Source of the DNA: Neisseria subflava
Lineage (GTDB): Bacteria > Pseudomonadota > Gammaproteobacteria > Burkholderiales > Neisseriaceae
Reading direction: 5' to 3'
Assembly (NCBI RefSeq): GCF_024205745.1
Contig: NZ_CP073117.1
Coordinates: 1,426,001-1,490,000, forward strand
Length of the DNA stretch: 64,000 nucleotides
Below, piece by piece: positions 55,414-64,000 of this stretch (its first letter is position 1; the number at the start of each line of letters is the position of its first letter). A program made the translations under genes and the position numbers. The notes under the pieces are model-generated. The model worked only from the letters and a program-made list of their open reading frames with translations. It did no database searches and had not been told where the DNA came from.

Positions 55414-56916
55414 TCAGCCTTGCATTTGTTTGGCTTGAACGGCAGTCAGGGCGATGGTGAAGACGATGTCTTCAATCAATGCGCCGCGGGACAAATCGTT
55501 AACCGGTTTACGCAAACCTTGCAACAACGGACCTACGCTCAGGACGTTGGCGCTGCGTTGTACGGCTTTGTAAGTACAGTTGCCGGTGTTGAGGTCTGGG
55601 AAAACCAAAACGGTTGCTTGACCGGCAACAGCGCTGCCCGGAGCTTTGGATTGGCCGATAGATGGAACGGTAGCCGCATCGTATTGCAACGGACCTTCGA
55701 TGGCCAAATCAGGGCGTTTTTCATTAGCCAGTTTGGTAGCTTCGATCACTGCATCGACATCAGGGCCGCTGCCTGAGTTGATGGTAGAGTAGGAAATCAT
55801 GGCCACTTTTGGATCGATACCGAAGGCTTTGGCGCTGTCGGCAGATTGGATAGCGATGTCGGCCAGTTGTTCAGGCGTTGGATTCGGGTTAACCGCGCAG
55901 TCGCCGAACGCCAAAACTTGGTTAGGCAGCAACATGAAGAATACGCTGGATACAAGGCTTGCACCCGGAGCGGTTTTAATCAGTTGCAGGGCAGGGCGGA
56001 TGGTGTTGGCAGTGGTGTGGACTGCACCGGAAACCAAACCGTCTACGTCGTTTTGAGCCATCATCATGGTACCCAGTACGACAGTGTCTTGCAGCTGTTT
56101 GCGTGCGTCTTCAGGAGTCAGGCCTTTGGATTTGCGCAATTCGCACATCGGCTCGACGTATTGCTCAACCAAAGAAGCAGGATCGATGATTTCCAAAGAA
56201 TCAGGCAGGTTGATGCCGCGTTCTTTAGCTACGGCCTCAACTTCTTCGCGGGTAGCCAACAGTACGCAACGGGCGATGCCTTTTTCGTGACAGATAGCGG
56301 CAGCGGCGACGGTGCGCGGTTCTGCGCCTTCAGGCAGAACGATGCGCATATCGGCTTTGCGGGCAAAATCGATCAGGTTGTAACGGAATTGGGCTGGAGA
56401 CAGGCGTTTGGCTTCGCGTTTGGCCAAAGCGGATACGTCTTGCAGTTTGTCGCTGGAGCCGAAGAAAGTCAGGCCGGTTTGCTCGGCAACTTGTGCGCCT
56501 AAAGCTGCGGCTGCGCCGTCAATGATGAAACCTTCCAATAAGCCTGGAGAGTTGGTGTAGAGCTGTTTAGCAAGGTTTAATTGTTGGGCGACGGCGGCTG
56601 CATCGGTGTTGTCGGATTTCAGCGCCAATACAACGCCAGCGTCTAAAGACAGCGCCAATTCGACGTTTTTGCCTGCCAAGAACAATTTGTCTGCATCAGG
56701 AGTGATGCCTTCGATAACAAGGTTATCTGCATTCAATGCTGCAACTTTACCGACAAGCGCGTCAAACCAGTCGTCGCTCTTGCCTTGAGCCAACAGGGCT
56801 TCTGTAGTGGAGTCAACGGCTTGGAAAACTTGCGCATTCAATGTCGCTGCAAATGCTTTTGCCGCTGCATCGGCGCTCAGGCCGGTAGATACCGGTGCGA
56901 TCAGGATTTTTGCCAT
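55414..56916 (-). CDS. pta: Phosphate acetyltransferase
   Basis: Interconverts acetyl-CoA and acetyl phosphate. The 500-residue form is shorter than E. coli Pta (714). An N-terminal segment (about 1-160, with ADNLVIEGI and [13 protein letters not shown]) resembles the P-loop-like region; the PTA catalytic domain (about 170-495) contains [27 protein letters not shown] and [20 protein letters not shown]. ackA is not adjacent. Confidence 0.93.
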   Translation of the reverse strand: MAKILIAPVSTGLSADAAAKAFAATLNAQVFQAVDSTTEALLAQGKSDDWFDALVGKVAALNADNLVIEGITPDADKLFLAGKNVELALSLDAGVVLALKSDNTDAAAVAQQLNLAKQLYTNSPGLLEGFIIDGAAAALGAQVAEQTGLTFFGSSDKLQDVSALAKREAKRLSPAQFRYNLIDFARKADMRIVLPEGAEPRTVAAAAICHEKGIARCVLLATREEVEAVAKERGINLPDSLEIIDPASLVEQYVEPMCELRKSKGLTPEDARKQLQDTVVLGTMMMAQNDVDGLVSGAVHTTANTIRPALQLIKTAPGASLVSSVFFMLLPNQVLAFGDCAVNPNPTPEQLADIAIQSADSAKAFGIDPKVAMISYSTINSGSGPDVDAVIEATKLANEKRPDLAIEGPLQYDAATVPSIGQSKAPGSAVAGQATVLVFPDLNTGNCTYKAVQRSANVLSVGPLLQGLRKPVNDLSRGALIEDIVFTIALTAVQAKQMQG

Positions 56917-57077
56917 TTTGTGTCCTCTCTTTCGTTAATTGTAGAAGGGTGTTGCTGTGGCGCAGCTGGTGCTGCATTTTAATACTTCAGGATTGAAGTT
57001 TCTTTAATGTATTCACGGTCATATTGACATATGTCATCAGGCCGTCTGAAAAGTATAAACGCAATGGACCAAATTCA

Positions 57078-58154
57078 TCAATCCCCCATTGCTGCCAAAA
57101 GCTCGGCTTGATGCTCGGCAATCAGGGCATTGGTGATTTCTTCTAAATCGCCGTCCATCACAAAATCCAGTTTGTGCAGGGTAAGGTTGATGCGATGGTC
57201 GGTCACGCGGCCTTGTGGGTAGTTGTAGGTGCGGATGCGCTCGCTGCGGTCGCCGCTGCCAATTAGGGATTTGCGTTCGGCGGCTTCTTTGGCTTGGGCT
57301 TCACGTTTTTGCGCGTCGTTCAGGCGGGCTGCGAGGACTTTCATTGCCTGCGCCTTGTTGGCGTGTTGGCTGCGGCCATCTTGGCATTCAACCACCATGC
57401 CTGTGGGCAGGTGGGTGATGCGGACGGCGGAGTCGGTTTTGTTGATGTGCTGACCGCCCGCGCCGGATGCGCGGAAGGTGTCGATGCGCAGGTCGGCGGG
57501 GTTCAACTCGATGTCTTCGAGTTCGTCCGCTTCAGGCATGACGGCGACGGTGCAGGCGGAGGTATGGATTCGGCCTTGGCTTTCGGTGGCGGGGACGCGT
57601 TGCACACGATGGCCGCCCGATTCAAATTTCAGACGGCTGTATGCGCCCAAGCCGATAATGCGAGCGATGACTTCTTTATAGCCGCCCAATTCGCTTTCAT
57701 TGGCAGAAACGATTTCGACCTGCCAACGGTTGCGCTCGGCGTAGCGGCTGTACATACGCAGCAAATCGCCTGCAAACAGCGCGGCTTCGTCGCCGCCCGT
57801 TCCGGCGCGTACCTCGATAAAGATATTTTTATCGTCGTCGGCATCTTTGGGCAGCAGTAGTTTTTGCAGTTCGGTATCGAGTTCGTCGATTTTGGCTTTT
57901 GCCGCTTCGATTTCTTCGGCGGCAAAGTCTTTCATTTCAGGGTCGGACAGCATTTCTTCGGCATCTGCCAAGTCGCTTTGAGCCAGCTGATAGTTTTTGA
58001 ACACTTCGACGACGGGGGTCAGTTCGGCGTGTTCGCGTGTGAGTTTGCGGTAATTGTCCATGTCGGACGTGGCTTCAGGCTGACCGAGTAGGTGCGTGAC
58101 TTCTTCCAGTCGGTCGCTGAGTTGTTGTAGTTTTTCTAAGATAGACGGCTTCAT
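57078..58154 (-). CDS. prfA: Peptide chain release factor 1
   Basis: Terminates translation at UAA and UAG. The 358 residues include the codon-recognition PAT motif in [14 protein letters not shown] and the peptidyl-release GGQ in [13 protein letters not shown]. The start [13 protein letters not shown] (58154) fits family length. A methyltransferase (prmC) is not adjacent in the window. Confidence 0.97.
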   Translation of the reverse strand: MKPSILEKLQQLSDRLEEVTHLLGQPEATSDMDNYRKLTREHAELTPVVEVFKNYQLAQSDLADAEEMLSDPEMKDFAAEEIEAAKAKIDELDTELQKLLLPKDADDDKNIFIEVRAGTGGDEAALFAGDLLRMYSRYAERNRWQVEIVSANESELGGYKEVIARIIGLGAYSRLKFESGGHRVQRVPATESQGRIHTSACTVAVMPEADELEDIELNPADLRIDTFRASGAGGQHINKTDSAVRITHLPTGMVVECQDGRSQHANKAQAMKVLAARLNDAQKREAQAKEAAERKSLIGSGDRSERIRTYNYPQGRVTDHRINLTLHKLDFVMDGDLEEITNALIAEHQAELLAAMGD

Positions 58155-58256
58155 AAATTTTCCAAAATACGGATGCCGTCGAGTGGTCTGCAACGGCGAA
58201 ATAAGGAGTCATTATAATGGGTTTGAATGAAAATTCAAAAAGATATGATTGATTGG

Positions 58257-58301
58257 AAAGGCCGTCTGAAACCTATTTTTGAGTTTCAGACGGCCTTTTT
58301 T
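58257..58301. terminator. DUS terminator between prfA and the Nramp-like gene
   Basis: AAAGGCCGTCTGAAAC and GTTTCAGACGGCCTTTTTT, with a T-run on the plus strand. Confidence 0.8.
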
Positions 58302-58310
58302 AGTGTGGGC

Positions 58311-59579
58311 TTATTTAGGCGCAGCCAAGATGCCTGTTTGGTTCAGTAGGAACAAAACGGTAAACCCGGTCAGGTAAATCAAGCCGAGGATAGCGAGGAA
58401 GTTCATGCCCATGGTCAGTTTGTGGCGTTTGTCGCCTTTGACGAGGCGGTAGTTCAGCCAAGCGAACACAGGGGCTGAAACGAAGGCGGTGATCATGGCG
58501 AATTTGAGCAGCTCGGCCATCGCGCTGTTGAACCAGAAAATCACAACCAAGCCTGAGCCTGCTACCCAGACGTTCCAGGCAAACAATTCGACATTGCCGG
58601 TTTTGTCTTTGCCGCGCAGCAGGCGTACCGGTTCGGCAATCGCGCGGGCGTAGCCGTCCACTACGGTAATGGTGGTGCCGTACATACAGGCAAAGGCGAT
58701 AAATGCCACCAGCGGACGCGACCAGTCGCCGATAGTAACGGCGTACATATTAATTAGTTGGCCGACATATTTGCCACCGGCCATTTGTACGGCTTCGCCG
58801 TTGCCATATTGGACATATGCACCCAAGGCCAAGAAGACGACGGCCAACACTGCGCTGGTGATGTAGCCGACGTTGAAGTCGAAAATACCGTCGCGGTAGT
58901 TGGAAGGGTTGATGCGTTGTTTTTCCGTTACCCACAAAGAGTTGATGGCGGAAATTTCAATCGGCGCAGGCATCCAGCCCATCAGTGCGATTAAGAAACC
59001 CAAGCCGGCCAGCGTCCATGGGGTGGGCTCGATAAAGTCAGGTTTCATCTGCATACCGCGAGACATGGCCACGGCTGCCGCGGCGACGGTGGCAATGGTC
59101 AGGCTGACGATGATGATTTTGGAAACGTTGTCCAACGCTTTATAGCGGCCGCTTGCCAAAATCAGCAGGCAGGAAGCCATGATCAGGGTGGACACTATAC
59201 CGGTATCGAGAGTCAGTGATGGGATTGCCATTTTGACGATGGCGGCGGTAACGATGGCGACCGCGCCGGCATTAATCGTTGCCGATGCAATACACAAAAT
59301 CAAAAATACCCACAAATAAACGCGGCTTTTTTCGGCATAGCCTTCAATCAGGCTTTTGCCCGTATCCAATGTGTAATGTGCGCTGAAGCGGAAAAACGGG
59401 TATTTGAACAGGTTGGTCAAAATAATAATCAGCGCAAGCTGCCAGCCGTAAAGCGCACCTGCCTGCGTGGAGGCAATCAGGTGCGAGCCGCCGACTGCTG
59501 CCGAAGCCATCATGATGCCAGGGCCGAGGGCATTAATTTTGCTCTGCCAGGTAGAGGAGTGTGTATGTTGTTCTGCCAT
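58311..59579 (-). CDS. Nramp-superfamily transporter, divergent metal site
   Basis: A 422-residue inner-membrane protein with about eleven helices resembling Nramp/MntH. Helix 1 should carry DPGN, but it reads GPGI (residues 19-22, in NALGPGIMMASAAVGGSHL), so the metal-coordinating Asp and Asn are missing. Helix 6, usually MPH, reads MPAPIE, with the His also lost. The overall helix order and segments such as FRFSAHYTLDTGKSLIEGYA are retained. Divalent metal transport is therefore doubtful; substrate unknown. Confidence 0.82.
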   Translation of the reverse strand: MAEQHTHSSTWQSKINALGPGIMMASAAVGGSHLIASTQAGALYGWQLALIIILTNLFKYPFFRFSAHYTLDTGKSLIEGYAEKSRVYLWVFLILCIASATINAGAVAIVTAAIVKMAIPSLTLDTGIVSTLIMASCLLILASGRYKALDNVSKIIIVSLTIATVAAAAVAMSRGMQMKPDFIEPTPWTLAGLGFLIALMGWMPAPIEISAINSLWVTEKQRINPSNYRDGIFDFNVGYITSAVLAVVFLALGAYVQYGNGEAVQMAGGKYVGQLINMYAVTIGDWSRPLVAFIAFACMYGTTITVVDGYARAIAEPVRLLRGKDKTGNVELFAWNVWVAGSGLVVIFWFNSAMAELLKFAMITAFVSAPVFAWLNYRLVKGDKRHKLTMGMNFLAILGLIYLTGFTVLFLLNQTGILAAPK

Positions 59580-59866
59580 AAGTATTTTCCGCCTGTTTCA
59601 GACGGCCTTATTATCAAAAAGAAGCATATTTTAACGTAAATAAAAAGTTTGCCCAATAATATGCGTAATACTTTTTATCAATCAACGGGAAAATACGGTT
59701 TTAAAAAGCTGAAATGGTGTAATGAACGATATTTTGTGCCAAAAACATTTTTTCAGACGGCCTTGTATCGCTTTTTATTCATGAATATGGGGTAGGGGAG
59801 GCAGAGTGTGTCGGTTTGGAAACGAAATGGCAGGGCAAGGCTTTTTGATGCCTTGAGGTCGGCATA
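59580..59866. other. Intergenic region with single DUS copies
   Basis: It holds two single AG-type DUS copies (near 59596 and 59752) and no ORF or hairpin I can support. Confidence 0.5.
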
Positions 59867-60634
59867 TTAAGGGGAAGTATGGAGCAGGGAATCCACGTTT
59901 TGCTCGGTGATTTCAGCCAGTTGTGCCAGCGGTATGCCGCGCAGTTCGGCGGCAATTTCGGCGATACGGCGGATATTGGCTGGTGTATTGGTTTCATGGC
60001 CGAGCATAAAAGGGCTGTCGGTTTCGAGAACGAAATCCGTGTCGTTTAAAGCTTGTAAGGCGGCACGGACTTTTTTTGCATTCGGATTGAGCAACAGCGA
60101 GCCTATGCCGATTTTGAAGCCGAGTTTCACCAAAATCCGTGCTTCTTCTACGCTGCCGGAGAAGGCATGAACGATACCGCCTCGTGTGAAACCGGCGGTT
60201 TTAACGGCGGCAGCAATGGCGGCGGTAGCTTTCAGATTATGGATAATGACGCGGCGATTGAGGTTTTGGGCGAGGATGAGTTGGCGGATAAAGACGTCGG
60301 TCTGCGTGCCGCGTTGGGCTTGGGTTTGCTCTTTGCCATAAAAATCCAAGCCGATTTCGCCAATCCATGCTTGTGGATGTTGGATCAGTTCGGACTCTAA
60401 CTCTTGGAATGCCGCTTCGTTGAGGCCGTCTGAAAACCACGGATGAATACCCAAAGCGATATGGATGTTTTCAGACGGCCTTTCCAACTGCGCAACGGAA
60501 TGCCAATCCTTGGGGGATGTAGCCGGTACGATAAAACGAGCTACGCCGGCGGCTTGCGCTTCGGCAAGCACTGCAGGCAGCGTATCGGCAAGTTTGGGGT
60601 CGGCAAGATGGCAGTGGGTGTCGGTGAAAGTCAT
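59867..60634 (-). CDS. tatD: TatD-family metal-dependent DNase
   Basis: A 255-residue TIM-barrel hydrolase. Metal ligands: HCH in TDTHCHLAD, Glu in GEIGLDFYG, His in RRVIIHNL and VHAFSG, Asp in LETDSPF. Members are exonucleases involved in DNA repair. A DUS inverted pair lies inside the coding region (60423-60481). It is followed at 14 bases by ansA on the same strand. Confidence 0.9.
   Translation of the reverse strand: MTFTDTHCHLADPKLADTLPAVLAEAQAAGVARFIVPATSPKDWHSVAQLERPSENIHIALGIHPWFSDGLNEAAFQELESELIQHPQAWIGEIGLDFYGKEQTQAQRGTQTDVFIRQLILAQNLNRRVIIHNLKATAAIAAAVKTAGFTRGGIVHAFSGSVEEARILVKLGFKIGIGSLLLNPNAKKVRAALQALNDTDFVLETDSPFMLGHETNTPANIRRIAEIAAELRGIPLAQLAEITEQNVDSLLHTSP
60423..60481. repeat. 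DUS inverted pair inside the TatD gene
   Basis: AGGCCGTCTGAAAA and TTTTCAGACGGCCT, 31 bases apart, lie within the TatD-family gene and are translated as PWFSDGLNEA and LERPSENIH. Confidence 0.8.
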
Positions 60635-60647
60635 GTTTAATGGCGGT

Positions 60648-61631
60648 TTACAGCAGATTTAATTGTCGTAATTCTTGTTGCACCTTATCTGCATTCCAGT
60701 CATGAGATACGGCGAGGGTCATCAGCGCAGTGGCGGTTTCGAGATTGCATTTGCCGCCGTTGATGATACCTGCCTGACGCAAAGCATCGCCTTGGGCATA
60801 GACGGCGGCGGCACAACCTTGCGGCACTTGGCTGATGTTGAGCAGCAACTTACCTTGTTGCGTAAAGGCTTGGACGGCTCGGACAAACGCATCGTTGCTC
60901 GGCGCATTGCCGTGGCCGTAGCTTTGTAGGATTAGGGCTTGAGTGGAAAGATGGGGCAGGACGTCTGAAAGTTCTTGCGCGGCATAACCGGGAATCAGCG
61001 TGCGGACGGAAACTTTTGCTTCAGGATTTGGAAGATGCGGTTTGAGACCGTCTGAATGTTCGGTCGGGGCGGTACGGATATTGTGCCAACCTTTGTTTTC
61101 CTCCCATTCGGCGAGCGTGCCAAAATGCAGGTTGTCAAAACCTGCGGCGGTCTCGGTGCTGACCTTGCTGCTGCCGACGGATGGGAAGAGCTTGCCGTCA
61201 AAGGCAATCACCACTTGTTTGAGTTTGAGCGAGAAAGCGGAAACGGCGGTGGCAAGGTTGCGCGGCGCATCGCTGTTGGCGGCATCGTAAGGCCATTGCG
61301 AGCCGGTCAGGATAACGGGTTTGTCCAAGCCTTGCAGCGAAAGGGCGAAGAGGTTGGCAGTGTATGCCATGGTATCCGTGCCGTGCAGCACCAAAATGCC
61401 TTCATAGTCAGGCAGCTTGGCGATAATAAGCTCCAACCAGTCGCGTTGGTTTTGCAGCGTTACTGCGGAAGAATCGATGAGCGGCTGGCAAACGTGCCAT
61501 TCGAAATCAAGGCCGTCTGAAAAGGGGGTAAGGGCTTTATCGACGAGAGCGGTGTCAGGACGCAGGCCGGCGCTGCTTTGGGTCATGCCGATGGTGCCGC
61601 CGGTGTAGAGGACGAAGATTTTTTGTTTCAT
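60648..61631 (-). CDS. ansA: L-asparaginase (type I-like)
   Basis: Hydrolyses asparagine to aspartate and ammonia. The 327 residues lack a signal peptide, indicating a cytoplasmic type. The two Thr active-site motifs are LYTGGTIGMTQ and LVLHGTDTMAYTA, with the C-terminal QVPQGCAAAVYAQG. It lies upstream of tatD on the same strand, probably in one operon. Confidence 0.9.
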   Translation of the reverse strand: MKQKIFVLYTGGTIGMTQSSAGLRPDTALVDKALTPFSDGLDFEWHVCQPLIDSSAVTLQNQRDWLELIIAKLPDYEGILVLHGTDTMAYTANLFALSLQGLDKPVILTGSQWPYDAANSDAPRNLATAVSAFSLKLKQVVIAFDGKLFPSVGSSKVSTETAAGFDNLHFGTLAEWEENKGWHNIRTAPTEHSDGLKPHLPNPEAKVSVRTLIPGYAAQELSDVLPHLSTQALILQSYGHGNAPSNDAFVRAVQAFTQQGKLLLNISQVPQGCAAAVYAQGDALRQAGIINGGKCNLETATALMTLAVSHDWNADKVQQELRQLNLL

Positions 61632-61651
61632 GGTGTTTCTGATGAATGATA

Positions 61652-61689
61652 GAGGCCGTCTGAAAGTGGAGAAGTGTTTCAGACGGCCT
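61652..61689. terminator. DUS inverted pair after dedA
   Basis: GAGGCCGTCTGAAAG and GTTTCAGACGGCCT are inverted over a 13-base loop, between dedA and ansA. Confidence 0.75.
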
Positions 61690-61697
61690 GGAATGGT

Positions 61698-62360
61698 TTA
61701 TTGATTGGCTTGTTTTTTGGCTTTTGCGGCGCGTTTTTCGTGTAATTTTTCACGGAAGAAGGTATAGCGGCGGTGTTTTTTCCACCAAATCCAGCCGACA
61801 ATGACTGCGCCGATGCCCAGTACCGCAAAGATACCGGATTGCAGGCTGTGCATTTTTTCCATCAGCCAGTCGGTATTGCGTGCGCCGTATTCGCCCAGAT
61901 AAATCCAAACAGGAACGGAAATCAGCGCGGCCAAGCCGTCCATCAGGATAAAGCGCAGGTAGGAAACCTTGCGACTGATGCCTGCGGTCACGAAAACAGC
62001 GGTACGCAGGCCGGGCAGGAATCGGGCGACGAATAAAACCCAGTTGCCGTATTTGTCGAATTTTTCCTGTACTTGGGCGTAGCGTTTGGGCGTCATCACG
62101 CGCGCAATGGGTTTGAATTTAAGGATTTTCTGCCCCCACACGCGTCCGGCAACAAACATAAATCCATCACCCGCCAATACGCCGAGCATACCGACGACAA
62201 CCATCCAATGCGAATTGGTATAACCCAATCCGGAAATCACGCCGCCTGTAACCAGTGTCAAATCTTCAGGAATCGGCACGCCGAAGCCGCAAATAACCAA
62301 AACGAAAAACACGGCCGCATAGCCGTATTCAACGAAAAAAGATTCTAAAAATGCAAACAT
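61698..62360 (-). CDS. DedA-family membrane protein
   Basis: A 220-residue inner-membrane protein of the DedA/SNARE-associated family. Typical segments: FGVPIPEDLTLVTGGVI, then GRVWGQKILKFKPIAR and VARFLPGLRTAVFVTAGIS. The family affects membrane potential and lipid flipping; the exact role here is unknown. The C-terminus is basic. Confidence 0.9.
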   Translation of the reverse strand: MFAFLESFFVEYGYAAVFFVLVICGFGVPIPEDLTLVTGGVISGLGYTNSHWMVVVGMLGVLAGDGFMFVAGRVWGQKILKFKPIARVMTPKRYAQVQEKFDKYGNWVLFVARFLPGLRTAVFVTAGISRKVSYLRFILMDGLAALISVPVWIYLGEYGARNTDWLMEKMHSLQSGIFAVLGIGAVIVGWIWWKKHRRYTFFREKLHEKRAAKAKKQANQ

Positions 62361-62609
62361 GGCCGCTGTCCCACGATAGATATTGATTGATGACTGGATT
62401 AAGTTGGAATTTTACCAAAGATAAGGCCGTCTGAAAGCAATCACAAGCAGATATTGTTTAAATTTGACGGTAGTTTGCAAAAAATCTCGAAATTCGGACG
62501 TGGAAAGTTGGGATTTGAACAGATTTGGCAGGTACAATAGCCGCTGGTTTATCTTTCAAACCCGAAATGGCAGTCTGTTTTCAGACGGCCTGTTCAGGAA
62601 AATGAAATC

Positions 62610-64000
62610 ATGAAATACAGAGATTTGCGAGAATTTATCGCCGGATTGGAAGCTGATGGCAAACTCAAGCGCATCCAGCATCCGGTGTCGCCGCATTTGG
62701 AAATAACCGAAATCGCCGACCGCGTGCTGCGTGCTGAGGGGCCTGCGTTGTTGTTTGAAAACCCGATTAAGCCTGACGGTACGCGTTATGATTATCCTGT
62801 CTTGGCGAATCTGTTTGGCACGCCCGAACGCGTGGCGTTGGGCATGGGTGCGGACAGTGTGTCCAAGTTGCGCGAAATCGGGCAGACGCTGGCGTATCTG
62901 AAAGAACCCGAACCGCCCAAAGGTATCAAAGACGCATTGTCCAAACTGCCGTTGCTGAAAGATATTTGGAGCATGGCGCCGAACGTGGTGAAAAACGCGC
63001 CATGTCAGGAAATTGTGTGGGAAGGCGAAGACGTAGATTTGTATAAACTTCCGATTCAGCATTGCTGGCCGGAAGACGTTGCGCCGCTGGTAACATGGGG
63101 CTTGACTGTAACGCGTGGTCCGCACAAAAAACGCCAAAATCTCGGCATTTACCGCCAACAATTAATTGGCAAAAATAAGCTGATTATGCGCTGGCTGTCG
63201 CATCGCGGTGGCGCGTTGGATTATCAGGAGTTCCGCAAACTTAATCCCGATACGCCGTATCCCGTCGCCGTCGTGCTCGGCTGCGACCCCGCCACCATTT
63301 TGGGCGCGGTAACGCCTGTTCCCGATACTTTGAGCGAATACCAATTTGCCGGATTGCTGCGCGGTTCGCGGACGGAGCTGGTGAAATGTATCGGCAATGA
63401 TTTGCAAGTGCCTGCTCGCGCAGAAATCGTGTTGGAAGGTGTGATTCATCCAAACGAAACCGCGTTGGAAGGCCCATACGGCGACCATACCGGCTATTAC
63501 AACGAGCAGGATCATTTCCCTGTGTTTACGGTCGAGCGCATCACCATGCGTGAAAACCCGATTTACCATTCCACCTACACAGGCAAACCACCCGATGAGC
63601 CTGCCGTTTTGGGCGTGGCGTTGAACGAAGTGTTCGTACCGCTTTTGCAAAAGCAGTTCCCCGAAATCACCGATTTCTACCTGCCGCCCGAAGGCTGCTC
63701 CTACCGCATGGCGGTGGTCAGCATGAAAAACAGTACGCCGGACATGCCAAGCGCGTGATGATGGGTTGCTGGTCGTTCCTGCGCCAGTTTATGTACACCA
63801 AATTCATCATCGTGGTCGATGACGATGTGAACGTGCGCGACTGGAAAGAAGTCATCTGGGCAGTCACCACGCGCATGGACCCCGTACGCGACACCGTGTT
63901 AGTGGAAAATACACCCATCGACTACCTCGACTTCGCCAGCCCCGTCAGCGGACTCGGCGGCAAAATGGGGCTGGACGCAACCAACAAATGGCCGGGAGAA
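62610..64000 (+). pseudogene. ubiD: UbiD prenylated-FMN decarboxylase, frameshifted and running off the window
   Basis: 4-hydroxy-3-polyprenylbenzoate decarboxylase of ubiquinone synthesis. The frame from ATG 62610 is clean to about 63730 (residues 1-373, e.g. [16 protein letters not shown] and [20 protein letters not shown]), then reads STPDMPSA and stops at 63756. Adding one A to the A5 run at 63726-63730 restores [18 protein letters not shown] and continues through [15 protein letters not shown] and [20 protein letters not shown] to the window edge. The 3' end is outside. Confidence 0.88.

Overview
This is a 64 kb piece of a commensal Neisseria chromosome. The 10-base DNA uptake sequence (DUS) GCCGTCTGAA occurs dozens of times, mostly with the AG prefix (AGGCCGTCTGAA), often as inverted pairs acting as terminators after genes. 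From what I recall of DUS dialects, the AG form points to the N. subflava/N. flavescens/N. mucosa side of the genus rather than to meningococcus or gonococcus, which use mostly the AT form. dRS3 repeats (ATTCCC-N8-GGGAAT), DMP19, the Neisseria-type Entner-Doudoroff locus and many close gene matches support the genus. I see no rRNA, tRNA, CRISPR array or complete insertion sequence.

Layout. 1-8.4 kb: housekeeping and small accessory genes (rnhA, PH-domain protein, tehB-like, GNAT, isochorismatase-like, argS, STAS-like, EamA, cupin, CPBP protease, DUF350). 8.6-9.4 kb: a beta-barrel outer-membrane protein. 9.9-17.0 kb: the most unusual cluster, SPFH/SHOCT protein, DUF4178 protein, 48-aa membrane peptide, AdoMet decarboxylase (SpeD), a second DUF4178 protein, a Tat-exported FAD oxidoreductase and a small secreted protein. 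17.1-26.1 kb: the glucose-catabolism locus, eda-edd divergent from zwf-pgl-glk-hexR-pgi, with HexR-like palindromes in the divergent promoter region. 26.1-36.1 kb: a minus-strand block with a TonB-dependent receptor, a NitT/TauT-like ABC transporter (binding protein, permease, ATPase) and NnrS. It is interrupted by two islets: two paralogous lipoproteins plus an unknown protein, and cadD between long direct repeats. 36.4-39.4 kb: fumC, then an AT-rich islet with a glycine-rich membrane protein and a membrane-anchored NYN nuclease. 39.5-64 kb: mostly core genes (argH, LytS-type kinase, acnB, rhlE, clpX, pbpG, M48 protease, DMP19, mutY, adhA, trmA, pta, prfA, Nramp-like transporter, tatD, ansA, dedA, ubiD).

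Three genes (an ABC binding protein, acnB and ubiD) are each broken by the apparent loss of one base in a homopolymer run. Since acnB and ubiD are core metabolic genes, sequencing error is the simplest explanation, although real mutation or phase variation cannot be excluded from sequence alone.

The best candidates for less-described biology are the SPFH/DUF4178/SpeD/oxidoreductase cluster, the NYN nuclease pair, the lipoprotein islet, the repeat-bounded cadD islet, and a TonB-type receptor whose plug domain appears to be missing.
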